The notes under the pieces were generated by a model, which made no database searches, was not told where the DNA came from, and saw nothing but the letters and a program-made list of their open reading frames with translations. From Takakia lepidozioides (Eukaryota; Streptophyta; Takakiopsida; Takakiales; Takakiaceae), in NCBI GenBank assembly GCA_030704615.1, contig CM060733.1:23996001-24056000 (forward strand): a stretch of 60,000 nt of DNA, written 5' to 3'. The first letter of the stretch is position 1. Every line of letters begins with the position of its first letter. Positions 30,644-43,049 of this stretch are shown here, piece after piece. Both the position numbers and the translations under genes were made by a program.

Positions 30644-33223
30644 ATGAGCACAGCTTCCAAAAGAGGAACAAGAGAGGTCTACAATGCCTCTTCTGGCACT
30701 TCTGGGCATGTGAGGATGCTATGTGAGGCAGGGCGACTGAAAGAGGCTCTACAGACTTTAAACCAAGGAGGCATTTCAGCAGATTCAGATACTTATGTCT
30801 GTCTCTTGCAGAAGTGCATCAAGATGAAAGGCCTGGAATACGGGAAGCAGGTGCACGCTCACATTATCCAGCGGGGATTGAAGCCAAACATTTTTCTCCA
30901 CAACACCCTTGTCAACATGTATGTGAAGTGCGGGAGCATCGTGAATGCACACCAAGTGTTCAACAGAATGCCTGAACGAGGTTTGATCACGTGGAATATA
31001 ATGATGGCAGGATTCACCAAGCATGGGTGTGGTAGGAATGCTTTAGAGACATATGAGCAAATGATGCGGGAAGGGGTGAAGCCTGACCGGGTCACATTCG
31101 TTTGTGTTTGCAATGCGTGTGCGCAATTGGCAGCCCTGGAAAAGGGCAAAGTGGTCCATGGAGACATTGTCAAAGCTGGAATCGCACCAGATGCCATTCT
31201 GAACACTGCCCTGATGAACATGTATGCCAAATGTGGGAGCATCGAGGCTGCAAAGGGAGTGTTCGATAATATGGCTGAACGAGATGTGGTGTCCTGGAGT
31301 GCTATGATTGCAGGATATGGGCAGCATGGGTATGGGATGGAGGCTTTGGAGGTCTATGAGCAAATGATGCGGGAGGGGGTGAACCCCGACCATATCACGT
31401 TTGTTTGCGTTTGCAACGCATGTGCAAGCCTGGCAGCCCTGGAAAAGGGCAAAGAGGTCCATGGTGACATCATCAAATCTGGAATTGTACCAGATGTTGT
31501 TCTGAACACGGCTCTGATGAACATGTATGCCAAATGTGGGAACATCAAGGATGCAAAGGGAGTGTTTGACCATATGGCCAAACGAGATGTGGTGTCATGG
31601 AACACAATGATCACAGGATATGTGCAGCATGGGTGTGGGATGGAGGCTTTGGAGACCTATGAGCAAATGATGCAGGAAGGGGTGAAGCCCAACCAGATCA
31701 CATTTGTTTGCATTTGCAATGCTTGTGCGAGCTTGGCAGCCCTGGAAAAGGGCAAAGGGGTCCATGGTGACATCATCAAAGCTGGAATTGTCCCAGATAT
31801 CATTCTGAACACTGCCTTGGTGGACATGTATGCCAAATGTGGGAGCATTGAAGACGGCAAAGAGGTCCATGGTGACATCATCAAAGCTGGAATTGTACCA
31901 GATGTTGTTCTGAGCACTGCTCTGATGGACATGTACGCCAAATGTGGCAGCATCGAGGATGCTAAGGGAGTGCTTGACCACATGGCCAAACGAGATGTGG
32001 TGTCCTGGAGTGCTATGATTGCAGGATATGCGCAGCATGGGTGTGGGATGGAGGCTTTGGAGACCTATGAGCAAATGATGCAGGAAGGAGTGAAGCCCAA
32101 CCACATCACGTTCATTTGCGTTTGCAATGCATGTGCGAGCTTGGCAGCCCTGGAAAAAGGCAAAGAGGTCCATGATCAAATGGTCAATGCTGGAATTGTA
32201 CCGGATGTCAATCTGAACACTGCCCTGGTGGACATGTATGCCAAATGTGGGTGCATCGAGGATGCAAAGGGAGTGTTCAACAATATGGCTGAACGAGATG
32301 TGGTGTCATGGAATGCAATGATCGCAGGATATGCACAGCATGGTTATCATATGGAGGCCCTGCAACTATTAGAAGAGATGCAAGTGGAAGGCTTGAAGCT
32401 GGACAGTATCACTTTTCTATGTGTTCTCTCTGCATGTAGCCATGCTGGCCTAGTGGATGAAGGCAAATACTACTTTGACTCTCTGAGTCAAGACCATGGC
32501 ATCGCTCCAGCAGTGGAGCACTTTGGCTCCATGGTGGACCTGTTTGGCCGTGCGGGGCGATTGGATGAGGCAGAGGACTTCATTAAGAAAATGCCAATGA
32601 AGCCAACTGCTGTGGTTTGGAGGGCCTTGCTCGGTGCCTGCAGAATCCATGGCAATGTGGAGATGGCTGAACGTGCAGCAACATCTATTTTCAAGTGGGA
32701 TGAACAGGACGCCACAACTTATGTGTTGCTATCAAACATCTACGCTACAGCTGGCAGGTGGGAGGATAGTGAAAAGGTGAGGAAAATGATGAAGGTCAGA
32801 GGGGTTCGAAGGGAGCCAGGTCGCTGCTGCATTGAGGTCGGCAACAGGGTGCACAGCTTTGTTGTAGATGACAAATTGCATCCAAAAATTGGGGAAATCC
32901 ATGCTGAGCTGAGAAGATTGTCTGGGCAGATGGAGGCGGCGGGGTATGTGCCCGACACGCGCTTTGTATTTCATGATGTGGGGGAGGAGCAAAAGGAATT
33001 TTCTCGTTGTCACCACAGTGAGAAGCTGGCCATTGCTTTTGGGCTAATCAGCACAGCCCCTAGTACACCTCTCCGTCTCATCAAGAGTCTTCGGGTATGT
33101 GGTGACTGCCACACCTCCACCAAGTTCATCTCAAAGATTGTTGGCCGAGCAATTGTTGTGCGGGATGCTAACCGCTTGCACCACTTTGAAGAGGGGGTTT
33201 GTTCTTGTGGGGATTACTGGTGA
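30644..33223 (+). CDS. PLS-class PPR protein with E and DYW domains (organellar RNA editing factor)
   Basis: An intact, intron-free frame of 859 codons runs from the ATG at 30644 (MSTASKRGT). The open frame extends 49 codons further upstream but without an ATG. PPR triplets of about 101 residues repeat nearly unchanged: MAERDVVSWNAMIAGYAQHG, MMxEGVKPN.ITFVCVCNAC, LEKGKEVHGDI, DMYAKCGSIEDAKGVF. E domains follow (CSHAGLVDEGKYYFDSLS, GACRIHGNVEMAE). The DYW domain has all its landmarks: GYVPDTRFVFHDV, the zinc-binding and catalytic HHSEKLA, CGDCH, and the end CSCGDYW. Such proteins bind organellar RNA and convert specific C to U. A mitochondrial or plastid location is inferred; no transit peptide is obvious. 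One triplet is shortened at about 31855. The nearly identical repeats suggest recent expansion. Confidence 0.92.
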   Translation: MSTASKRGTREVYNASSGTSGHVRMLCEAGRLKEALQTLNQGGISADSDTYVCLLQKCIKMKGLEYGKQVHAHIIQRGLKPNIFLHNTLVNMYVKCGSIVNAHQVFNRMPERGLITWNIMMAGFTKHGCGRNALETYEQMMREGVKPDRVTFVCVCNACAQLAALEKGKVVHGDIVKAGIAPDAILNTALMNMYAKCGSIEAAKGVFDNMAERDVVSWSAMIAGYGQHGYGMEALEVYEQMMREGVNPDHITFVCVCNACASLAALEKGKEVHGDIIKSGIVPDVVLNTALMNMYAKCGNIKDAKGVFDHMAKRDVVSWNTMITGYVQHGCGMEALETYEQMMQEGVKPNQITFVCICNACASLAALEKGKGVHGDIIKAGIVPDIILNTALVDMYAKCGSIEDGKEVHGDIIKAGIVPDVVLSTALMDMYAKCGSIEDAKGVLDHMAKRDVVSWSAMIAGYAQHGCGMEALETYEQMMQEGVKPNHITFICVCNACASLAALEKGKEVHDQMVNAGIVPDVNLNTALVDMYAKCGCIEDAKGVFNNMAERDVVSWNAMIAGYAQHGYHMEALQLLEEMQVEGLKLDSITFLCVLSACSHAGLVDEGKYYFDSLSQDHGIAPAVEHFGSMVDLFGRAGRLDEAEDFIKKMPMKPTAVVWRALLGACRIHGNVEMAERAATSIFKWDEQDATTYVLLSNIYATAGRWEDSEKVRKMMKVRGVRREPGRCCIEVGNRVHSFVVDDKLHPKIGEIHAELRRLSGQMEAAGYVPDTRFVFHDVGEEQKEFSRCHHSEKLAIAFGLISTAPSTPLRLIKSLRVCGDCHTSTKFISKIVGRAIVVRDANRLHHFEEGVCSCGDYW

Positions 33224-35573
33224 AACGATGTTTTTCTGGAAAGGTGACTTGCTTCATTCCTCGGTTATTTGATGAAATACTAAGAGAATACTTGTGTAAC
33301 CTTAGCAACAGCTCACTATAACTTAAAGAGAGGTACTTCCCATAATAACATTACACCGAGTTGTAAAACAACAAAGGTTGTAAAATACATGTAAGAAAGC
33401 AACACTCACATGAGATAGAGAGAAAAGCAAAAAGCAAAAAGCATAGTAGAAAGCATGAGGCAGGGCATAAAAAATACCAAATGTGTATTATAAAAAGTTC
33501 CAAACATGTTTCACTCCGCGAAGGAGATCATCATTGGAATGCTTCAAGTGAGTACAAATGGGGGTATATATATACCCAAACTATCATGCCTCGATAGGTG
33601 GAAAGAAGGAAAAAAGCCTCGGTAGGTGGTAAAAGATTGCTAGGATCTTTTGGGGTATGGGGTTTAGGATACCCGTCCGGTAATTCAAAAGAATATTCCA
33701 TATGGAGTCCTAATAAGATTGCTAGTCTCAATGGGAGGTGATATAGAAAACCACGCCTGGTAGAAAGTGGAAGTGTTAGCCATGGTGGGCTAGAGAAAAA
33801 TCATGATTTGAGGCTATGCCACATTAGGCTACAATCATGGTACATAGTGTTAAAACTAACCTTGTTAGCTAGAATAATATACTAGGTACAAGAAACATGA
33901 AAGTATTCATGTCTCCTTGTAAGCCGATGTGCTCCACTCGATCGGTGAAGAACTCGCAACCTCTGAAGATGGAGTTGCGGCCGCATAGTGTTGTGCCTCA
34001 ATAACATATAGTGTCACCTTGTAGACATGAGGTCTCTCAATAGATTATAAGGATCTTTGAGGCATGGGATTTAGTGCCCTTAAGGTAATCCAAAAAGAAT
34101 AATCCATTAGGGGTCCAAAAAACCTTGTGAAAGGGGATGAGTTTATTGCTTAAGGTCTCTTGATGGTAATTCGAAAGAATATTCCAAAAGGAGTCTAAAT
34201 AAACTTCATAAGGACATAGAAGAAGTATATACCTATGAAATGTGGTGTAAAAGAGCAAGAAAATTCAAAAATTCTTATGATAAAAGAATGTGGAATGATT
34301 GTTCTTGATGGTATGTCTTGGCGTTGATCCTCCTGTAGGCCTCATGGCCCATAAATGAAAGGGGGTTAATTTTTCCCCCTCCTCAAGGGCCTGAATGGTG
34401 GGCTGTCGCTGCCAGGTTTTCTTTTCCTTCTTTTTTTTCTTTTTTTTTTTTTTTTTTTTTCAAAGGTGGAATTTAGCTCTGACAACAGTTTGACCAGTTT
34501 GGTATTTTAGTCAATAATCTCATCATGAATTTACCATTTATTCAATATCATGATTTACCATTTGAATTTACCATTTATTCATTGGTTGAATTATTCATGA
34601 AATTACCTCATCCAACTTATCATTGGTTTATAAAACACTTTAGAGAACTCAGGGTTGTTGGAGATGTCCTCATGGAGTTAAATCTACTTCAAGACATCTC
34701 CTAATGCCAAAGTTTGTGTATAAGGGGAATACACTAGCTTTAGAACGTTAGGAACATGAGAATCTATAGGTTTGATAATAATGGATTCATCTATTTAAGG
34801 ATGAGGTAAAAGTGTGGTAAATCGAGCGCGTACTTGATCTCCGTTAGCAAGCTGCCCCCAATTACCGAAGCCTCCTTCCCCCAACTTGTTGTCGTAGTTG
34901 AAGTTGTTTGTGGCTGTAGCTCTCTCAACGAAAATATGCACCACGTGCTGCTCTTCTTCCCTTCAACTGGCCTACATACAAGACCACATTTGCATAAACA
35001 AAGGCTCAGTTAGTGAGAAGTAAGAGTTTTCAGATCACAAAGGATTGTGGCAGAGTTCAGACGTTTTAACAAACCACTACAAGATCCTTTTTGGAGAGGG
35101 ACTGATACTAGACTAAACAGGAAAAAGAAGGGGTTGACAAATTTGAACACCACGGCCAGCACAAGGGTAGGTTTTCAGCTCATTATTGGTGAAGCACACC
35201 ACTCAATGCAGAGGTCTGTCAGTGGGAGGCCCACATTCTACTGGCCATCTGAATGTGGGTTGATTACAGCTCCAGATCACAACGTTCCCTGAAGATGATA
35301 ATCAAGGTTAGATGCATACTTCAAATAAATAAGCTTGAAACGTGTATGAGAAAGAAGGACGGAAACTTTCTACAGTCATGAAATATATTTCAAGTTCAAA
35401 CCCATGGCAGTGCATGACCCTTCTGATAGCGTTAAACTGACTTTCCCCTCTCAACTAGAAGTTAATCTGATGAAGGCCCCATGGTATGTTAAGAGTATAA
35501 GAATCTCAATAGCTTGTAAGCTTTACTTTCTAAGCTTCTTGGGCTTTGACCAACAAGAATTTGACCCAGTAGT
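33224..35573. other. AT-rich intergenic stretch with short repeats
   Basis: I see no gene. A motif like GGTAATTCxAAAGAATATTCCA recurs near 33680, 34085 (diverged) and 34165, so these are remnants of an old repeat. There is a T-run at about 34432-34460. The first part may contain the PPR 3' UTR. Confidence 0.45.
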
Positions 35574-36063
35574 TTGTTAGCATTATTTTCGTGGATGGCA
35601 AGTGCTCAAGTCCTATGCCCTCATGAGGGGATGATACAGGAAGGGACAAAACCCAACGAGGTCACTTTTGTTTGCATTCTTAATTGTGCCAGCCTAGCAA
35701 CCCTGGAGAAGGGCAAACAGGTCTATTATGAGATCATGAAATCTGGAATTATGCCAGATGTCAAAACAAAACATTTCGAAGAATTTGTCAACTTCCAATG
35801 TGGAAGAATTGCTTGTCTTAGCAACATGAATGACTCTAGTTGACTGCTTTGATGTAGACTGTACTTGAGACATGGCAAGTCTGCGGAACAACTCACCTTA
35901 TGACGAACTGACAGCATAGTGAGCAAGTATTGGGAGTGACAAAGGCCAAGTCACAATTGCAAGCCCAATATTGAGGGATTTCAAACACCTATTTTCTCGA
36001 ACAATCGCATGCATACTGAGAAGTTGGCCATTGCTTTTCAGCTGATCAGACTAGGGAAACCTC
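35574..36063 (+). pseudogene. PPR and DYW fragments
   Basis: A PPR piece (MIQEGTKPNEVTFVC, ATLEKGKQVYYEIMKSG) is followed 200 bp later by HTEKLAIAFQLI, the deaminase signature region of a DYW domain. Everything between is missing. It is a deletion remnant of another PPR-DYW copy. Confidence 0.7.
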
Positions 36064-37456
36064 GAAATCCCGGGTTCGTGGCACACTCATATATTTATCT
36101 TTGTATGGTGTTTCAAAGACCGGGACTCTGCAGTGGAAGGTTTGCTGCAACACCATCTACACAATTTCTCTTTTTGTTGCAAGTGGGGCTGTATGGCAGC
36201 CCCTCCCCCATGCATAGGAAGCCTGGTGATGCTTCTCATAGGCCTAGACGCCATCGTCCCACCTACACTTCCCTTCTTTTCATAGGAGGTACTACAATGT
36301 CCCTATTTTACATTATGTATTTGATTTGTCTCTCCCTGACACACCCAATACATAAACAGAGTATATAAGTTTCCCACTACCCCAAGGATGCTCTGAAAGA
36401 CTGAGTCTTCCTCCCACCAATAGAAATTCAAATTATTTCAAAAGCGGCAACACGATACAAAATCAGAATAGGCTTGTCAAAACAAGCGAGAAGAAAATGT
36501 GGGTGTGTGGTGTGAAAGGACGGGCCTACACAAAAGCCCTAGTTACTAACTTTCTTACCCTCTCTCATTCCCCGACACCTGCTACCCTGCAGCGGAAGAG
36601 AAAAGGAAACAGGCGCGGGTCGCCTTACGTCGACGAGATAAACAATTGCATATGTCAGGGGTATGTCGTTGTTGTAGCGGAAGCATCAAGGTAGGGTGAC
36701 AGGCCTATGGGGTTGTCCTCAGATGCTAGGACCCAGTATTTCACCATTTCATTATGAGGCCACTGGCTTCAATCAGCCCTTATCCACCTCTCATTCGTTT
36801 CTTTTTCCTCTCTCTCTCAATCATTTTATCCTTCCCTCATTGCTTTGTCCTGCAAGTAATCCAACAGGAACCAGACCAGCACCCTAACGTCACCACATTG
36901 GCTGATCGTGCACCCAAGAATGTCATGGAATTCCGAACAACACCTGCTGTCCAAGAGAATAACAAGTACCCATTCACCAACAGCTCTAAGATACGAGCTT
37001 ACAAGCACCTAATGCATGATGCAACGATGGAAATAAGAAAAAAACCAGAGAATGCCTAAGTGTGCATGAATTGGAAACTCAAAAGTAGAGAGCGAATGCC
37101 CATTGCCTAGCGCAGTGGGTTACAAATCCAGGTCCAACCATCATGATCATCCTCCTCTCAGAGTTGGGCAAATGCCGCCATCCTACATCTTCACATCTCT
37201 CATGCATCACCACTAAAGGTCTGAACTACCACAGTACAGCTCCCTCACATCCCCAAAAACGGAACAGTATGGAAGGGAATTCTCCTTCAACTACATCAGA
37301 ATCAAGCCTCCTCCATGCTGGGCCTCCTCATTGTCACCCACAACTCATGAAAAAAGTGTTATTAGTAACTCGATAAAGTATATAAAACTCAATTTAATGA
37401 ATGAAAATGTTTAAAAACTCTCATTCTAGCTTCTCCATCATAAGAGCAACGGAGGC
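36064..37456. other. Intergenic stretch, no recognised gene
   Basis: An open frame at about 36846-37059 (VIQQEPDQHPNVTTLADRAP) follows an intron-like TCCTGCAAG and could be a stray exon, but I do not recognise it. Nothing else is supported. Confidence 0.35.
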
Positions 37457-37607
37457 TCAAGTCCCTTACTCCAATTATGTTGAAAAATCTAGAAAACAAT
37501 GAATCCATAACACTACTTTTTATGGACTAAAATAAAAACTACGAACTTTTTCAATAAGTCCATCACCTCTAAAGGTAACAATTTTTGGTGGCAAGTCTTG
37601 GAAGGTA
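37457..37607 (+). repeat. Left arm of a 151-bp inverted repeat
   Basis: The sequence from TCAAGTCCCTTACTCC to CTTGGAAGGTA is the reverse complement of 43748-43898 with a few differences. Homology stops sharply at both outer edges (TCAAGTCCC / GGGACTTGA). It may be terminal inverted repeats of a degraded 6.4-kb DNA transposon, or two copies of a small element. No target duplication is seen. Confidence 0.8.
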
Positions 37608-38702
37608 AATACCAGTGTTGGGCGGTTACCAGCTTGGACCCCAGTTAACCGCCGGTTCAGGTTCAGGTTAACCGGAACCAGACCCATCCCTCTGAAGGAC
37701 CGGACCTGGAACCGGAACCGGCCAATAGGCAGAACCGAACTGGCGGTTCCTGCTGGGATTCACACGTGCAACAACCGGTGCCTGGGGTCATCCCTCATCT
37801 CCATCTCTACCTTCCAAGGAAAGTCTGGTGGAGTCGCAAAAGCTACTATCCGGTGCCACCACTTCGCATATATCCTAGGAGCCTTGTCACGCTCATAAAA
37901 CCTCGCCGCCCTTTCCTGCTGCTCAATGCTCCTGCCTCAGCTCTGCTGATTCCCGTCAGACACCATGCTGACACAAAAACAGGATGCAGCCTCTTGGGCT
38001 GTAAATACTAACTGCCGAATATAAAGAAAGCGCCACAACACCTCCTTCAAAACCCTTACGCATACACCTCATGCTTGAAGCCCTGGTATGATCACTCCCC
38101 CTCTTGCGTAGCCCGCGTCTATGCTAGAAACAACTAGACTGATAGCCCGAACGTCGCATAGAGATGCGGAATTCATCCACGGTATTTCTCATCCGGCAAG
38201 GTTATGCAAGATGATAACCCGCAATTTCATCCATAGAAATCAACCAACAGATTCCATCAAGGGACTTAGCCAAAAACGCACCCAGGCTACTAACCCTTAA
38301 GTGCATTAAAAAAATAAAAAATAAAAAACATGACACAAGAATTTGCACCACAGGTGCGTAAGGCCAGATGACTTACATTTGGCAAGCAACATTGAGAAGA
38401 TGAAGGACAATGTTCTGAAAATGAACTCCACGCTTCTTTGACAGTTCGATGACTAAAAGCTGAAGACTACTACCTCAGATGGTTTTTGAGGTTTGGTACA
38501 ACCCATAAGCTACCATTACTCTGAAGTTGTGGAACTCATGTCGGACAGGAAGTATTCTGTGATTGGAAAGCACTTTGTAGGCATGTCTGTCAAGCTTGCA
38601 GGGTCAGATGTTCTACTTCCTTGGGTAGGGATGTCCAAGAATCTGGGACACCAAATGACAGCAGCTTTGTCTTGACCAAAGACTGTTGGTGTGCAGGCAA
38701 CC
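37608..38702. other. Intergenic stretch with GGTT/CCGG-rich repeat
   Basis: At about 37615-37755 the sequence is built from GGTTAACCGG, GGAACCGG and GGTTCAGG words. A similar block in similar words lies at 40738-40835. Both are non-coding. They may be related repeats or transposon ends. No gene is seen. Confidence 0.45.
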
Positions 38703-38845
38703 TCTGAGCTCAAGATGATGCAATCATGAGCTATTCAAGGAGATGCAGTCCATGAGTCTGGCAGCCTTGGACAAGGGCAAAGAGGTGCATGGGGATATCA
38801 TCAAAGCTGGAATTGTACCAGATGTCATTCTTCACACAACCGATA
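38703..38845 (+). pseudogene. PPR fragment
   Basis: A short in-frame remnant reads ELFKEMQSMSLAALDKGKE and VHGDIIKAGIVPDVILHTT. It matches PPR repeats of the intact gene, with the linker between two motifs deleted. Confidence 0.75.
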
Positions 38846-39185
38846 ACCAATCCATTCATTGGTTGCATTGTTGGGAAAGTCCATGCGTAGACTAGAATCC
38901 ACATGTTCAATGTTGGCCAGGGAAAACTGTTATTGCTGCCCAAAGCATCTGATAGTCACAAGCCCAACAATTGTCTCTGAAAAGTGATGGATGACTGGTG
39001 CCTTTGTTATACCATCCACCCTTGTCAACTCTCTTGATGTTGCAATGAAATATACCTGCAATAGGCATTGATAAGAAGTTAGCTTTACTTCCATGTCAGT
39101 TGCTAACAACAAGACAATGATGTATGCATGATTTATGCAGAGGCATGGACAGCTGAAGGAGTAGGGATAGAGGGGAGGTCCAGAT

Positions 39186-39562
39186 TCATCTAAGAGGGTC
39201 GGGTTTCAAGCTCCAGATTACGTATCATTCCCTGTGGAAGGACAAGTACAAGAAACAGATGGTCAACTGGAAGCCGCATCAGCAGTGGCACAAATGATAA
39301 AATCACGCATTGCTAATGAAGGCACCTTCTTCAACACATTTCACCCTGTTTTTCCCTCTTAACAGAGTCAGTCCTAAATTTTCATGTTGAATTCTGCAAG
39401 TTAGCTAGTTGACTGAACCATTGATAGTTTGGAGTAATTGACATGATACTGCCAATGTGACAACAAGAAAATATCCAAAAACATGTAATATTGACGAGGG
39501 GAACTGTGGAATGAATACTTTTCTGACTCCAGTTAATGGTGGGACAATCGAGGCAAAAAGGT
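39186..39562 (+). pseudogene. OSB PDF half-motif units
   Basis: A second half (diverged, near 39186-39300, with KKQMVNWKP-like frame damage) is followed by the tail of the unit (NEGTFFNTFHPVFPS). About 200 bp later a first half (ATTCTTTTCTGACTCC-like to GGCAAAAAG, about 39500-39562) appears. The order second-then-first shows a slice of a tandem PDF array. Confidence 0.6.
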
Positions 39563-42140
39563 GAATGCCTGTTGGATTACAGAGAGTAGCATATGCAATT
39601 GAGCATAAGAACTAGTGTGATAAGTTGAGTTCCATGTTCAATTCTGCAAGTTAGCTGGTTGAGCGAATCTAGTTTATAGGCCCCCCCCCCCCGAAAGGAG
39701 GCAGTAGCCGCAGGGCGAAGTGGCTTTTAGTTACACCGGCTTCGGCCGGAGTCTTCTCTCTCTAGTCTAGAGGGGGGCGGATAACTCGTGAACGTGAGCG
39801 GTGAGCAGCTGGCTCGGGTCGGGCTCGGTTCCGAGAATATTCTGAGAATATTTATTGGAATATCTTAATAATACTAACAAAAATATTCAAATATGCCAGA
39901 AACATCCTATAAATATTCTGAAAATATGCCAAGAATACCCTAAGAATATATGAATATACCTATAATATACCTACAATATTCGAATATGCCAAGAATACCT
40001 TTTCTGGCATTGAGTGTTTGGGCTGCATCTTTGAATATTTCTGTGGCAATTTTGTATGCTTTATTTCCGTGGATTCAACATTTTCTATATGAATTCGTAG
40101 TTCAGCGCAGAACTACGAGGTTCGGGTTTTCCTTCGGTTTAGGTTCGGGTTAGGTTCTTGTGCATTATGAGGATCAGAAATGCTTGGCAGCTTACCTGCA
40201 CAAGGCCTTGACCCTTAGGCAATCCCCAAAGAAGTAGTAGGTTTTGGGTTGTTTTTTTACTTTGGTCTTGTCACATCTCTCTTGTTTTTTTCCATTTTGT
40301 CCCATAATTTTTTTGAGCTTTCCGCAGACTAAATAAAGTACCATTTTGTTTCATGGCATGTCTTTCATCGTTTTTGCATTTCTACTGACATGATTAGTTC
40401 TCTTGTATGGCATTACATGCGTATGTACTAGTCTGCTCACAATAAACACCAAAACTTCAAAGCATGAACCACTATGAATGATTGCTCAAGTAATTTCGTG
40501 TACTTCATTTAAAGTAGTAAACCAATGGTTGCGTCGTCTTCCACAGTCGCAGTTGCCACTGGGCATGTAGCACTGCAAGTTATATGTGGTCGACTACCAC
40601 GTGGCGCCCCGGGCCCGTGGCGATGTGGCAGCAATGCTGCTCGTCGCGGCGCTGCCACGTCGTCGTCCACGTGTCACCGCGGTCCGGTGAGTCAATCCAC
40701 TCATCCGGAGGAAAAGGTCAAAGTCAGCCCAAAAGGTGGTCCGGTTCCGGATCGAACTTTTAAACATAGGGGCGGTTCCGGTTACCGGTTAGTTGCTGAA
40801 AAAATCCACCAATTCACAGTTAGATTCCGGTTCTAATTTTTTTAAATAATTTAATTAGATTTAAAATATTTTATCAGTCTGGGAGATTAGTTGGTACATT
40901 AAATAAAAGTGTATTAAAATCCATGGATTCTATTAGTTTTCATTAAAACAAAAAATAAATAAAAAATAAAATCAAACAAAATACTCTAAACAAACCTGTA
41001 GAAGAAAATGGATAAATTGAAACTACTAATATAATTGAGCTATCTTAATGTATTGGCATATGCTAACAATTTGATTAATGAACTTAGGACTCTCAAGGAT
41101 TGAACCAGGATTTCATGGAGCTGGAGATTGAACCTAGGATCTAATGGCGTTGAAGCATTGAATAGCATTGAATCGAGCATCTCTGGGAGCTTGAGAGCAT
41201 TAAAGAGGTTTAGCCATGGCCCCTCCAAGTGAGGGATTACTCTATGTTATGCCAAGGGCCGACCAATGGTTTTGGGAGAACCCAAGAACCGGAACCTGTT
41301 TTTACAAGCATATAATTGACTGATTAGTAAAAGCTGTCACTATAGCTAGGGAACATGACTCACCTATACACGTGGCACAATATGAGTGGCTGAAAAATGC
41401 GTGGTACCAGCTACGTGGGATATACAATCATGGACACTTTTTGACTCAATCTCTTCGTCTTTAGTTTAGCGAAGTCCTACATGTGCGAGCTTGCATGATT
41501 ATGTGTAGGAGCTAAGTCCTAAAATGTGTGGTTTGTATTGTGTGTGTGATCTTTGTAGGTGGTTGAGCTAGCTTTTCTCATACATAGAAGAGTCTGTTGT
41601 CACTCACCGCAACATAACTAGGGTTTTGTAGATTTTGAGAGTTGGTGGATAGTGGTGCAACGACTATGTTTGGTCGCGGCTTGATGAGAATATGGTAAGG
41701 CTGAAGGGCAGCGCTTTGGAGTAGAAGACAACTTGTCCATCTTGCAAATGTCGGCTCTTGATCCCGTATCATGGTTTGATATTTTTCTTGGTATTTACAA
41801 GATTCTTGGGAGGGTCAACTTGGTCTTAGGAAGCCGAGTTTCTCTGGCAAATGCCTGCTCAGCTGCACCAAAATTCTTGCGTTTGAAGAACAGTTTTGCT
41901 CCTTTTATTCTCAATAATTCCCCCGTTTATATTTGGGCTATCATTTTTTCGGATTCACTCAGACTTAATGTCTGAAGCCAAAAACACATGGGTCGTGCTA
42001 TGTGCAGATCTTTCCTAATGCAAGGTGATCTGGCGAAGGCAACTTGAGACAACTCGTGGGAAAAAAGCATTTAAATCCTCTTCTCGAGATCAAGCGTCTC
42101 AGGAATTAAATGGAATGACTCCATCCCACCTAGTTGGAAT
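39563..42140. other. Intergenic stretch
   Basis: A C-run near 39679 is followed by ACACCGGCTTCGGCCGGAGT, a GC-rich hairpin-like block. At 39838-39975 the word GAATAT recurs many times (AATATTC/GAATATG). At 40560-40700 a GC-rich patch is rich in CCACGTGG-type G-boxes. No gene is recognised. Confidence 0.4.
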
Positions 42141-43049
42141 TCTTTGTTTTGTGGATTCGAATATTTTTTGTATTTTTAGATCAACAAATTTAGATTTTTA
42201 GAAGGTTGTTGATCTATGCGGAGATCAAAGTCCTCCACCGGCAACTTTACTACCAACTACTACAACCTGATCTCAATTATATATATGTCTGGGCACTCGA
42301 TGGTTACAATAGAATGCTTCTTCCTGACAACAGCTGTTGGTTTGGTCTATTTAGGGTTGCACTGGATACAAAGCAGGACAAATTTGAGCTCAACTGTGTG
42401 AACCGGAAAGAGCTACTTCAGTTGATTCTTTAAAGAACTTCTCTAAGAAGTTCAACCTTGACATTTTGAAATATTCGAAAGAGTGAGTGCTCGCATGGTT
42501 GCCCAGACGGGGCATGGCTTCCATGGAGAGCCAACGTTAGAGATATTCTCGAGGAAAATGGAGGGGGAGGGGACGCAATTGGGGACCCAGAGTAGAAGGA
42601 ACTCCTACTACTAATGTGGCCTCTGCCATTGAGCATTTTTAATGGTTTTCAGTGACAAAAATCACTTGAAATCCAATATTTCTCTCTCGTTTGGTCCTAA
42701 AATGATAAAACCAATGCGATGCATCCATCCTCATCAAGGGCTTTCCAACAGTACCAAGAGTGCAAGGGGAGGCCCCGTGGTTTGGGAAATCTCTACGTAG
42801 CATAAAAAACAAACAAAACAAACAAACCAGACTATAGTCTTGAGAAATACAGATACATGTATAGTATTCTTTGTTTTGTTGTGGTTTCAAATATTTTTGG
42901 TATTTTTAGATTAACAAAATTAAGATTTTTAGAAGGTTGTTGATTTATGCGGATATCAAAGTTCTCCACCGACAACTTTACTACCAACTACTGCAACCTA
43001 ATCTCAAGTATATATATGTCCCCGCTTGAAGGTTGCAACAGAATCCTTC
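42141..43049. repeat. Direct repeat of about 180 bp, two copies
   Basis: The segment 42141-42320 (TCTTTGTTTTGTGG...GGTTGTTGATCTATGCGG...) recurs with about one difference per ten bases at 42868-43049. The copies are about 730 bp apart in the same orientation. Both hold short open frames without motifs. It may be an old duplication or LTR remnants. Confidence 0.7.

Noticed and set aside
31043-32179. Long minus-strand ORFs opposite the PPR gene
   Set aside because: They are antisense shadows of the PPR repeats and repeat with the same period.
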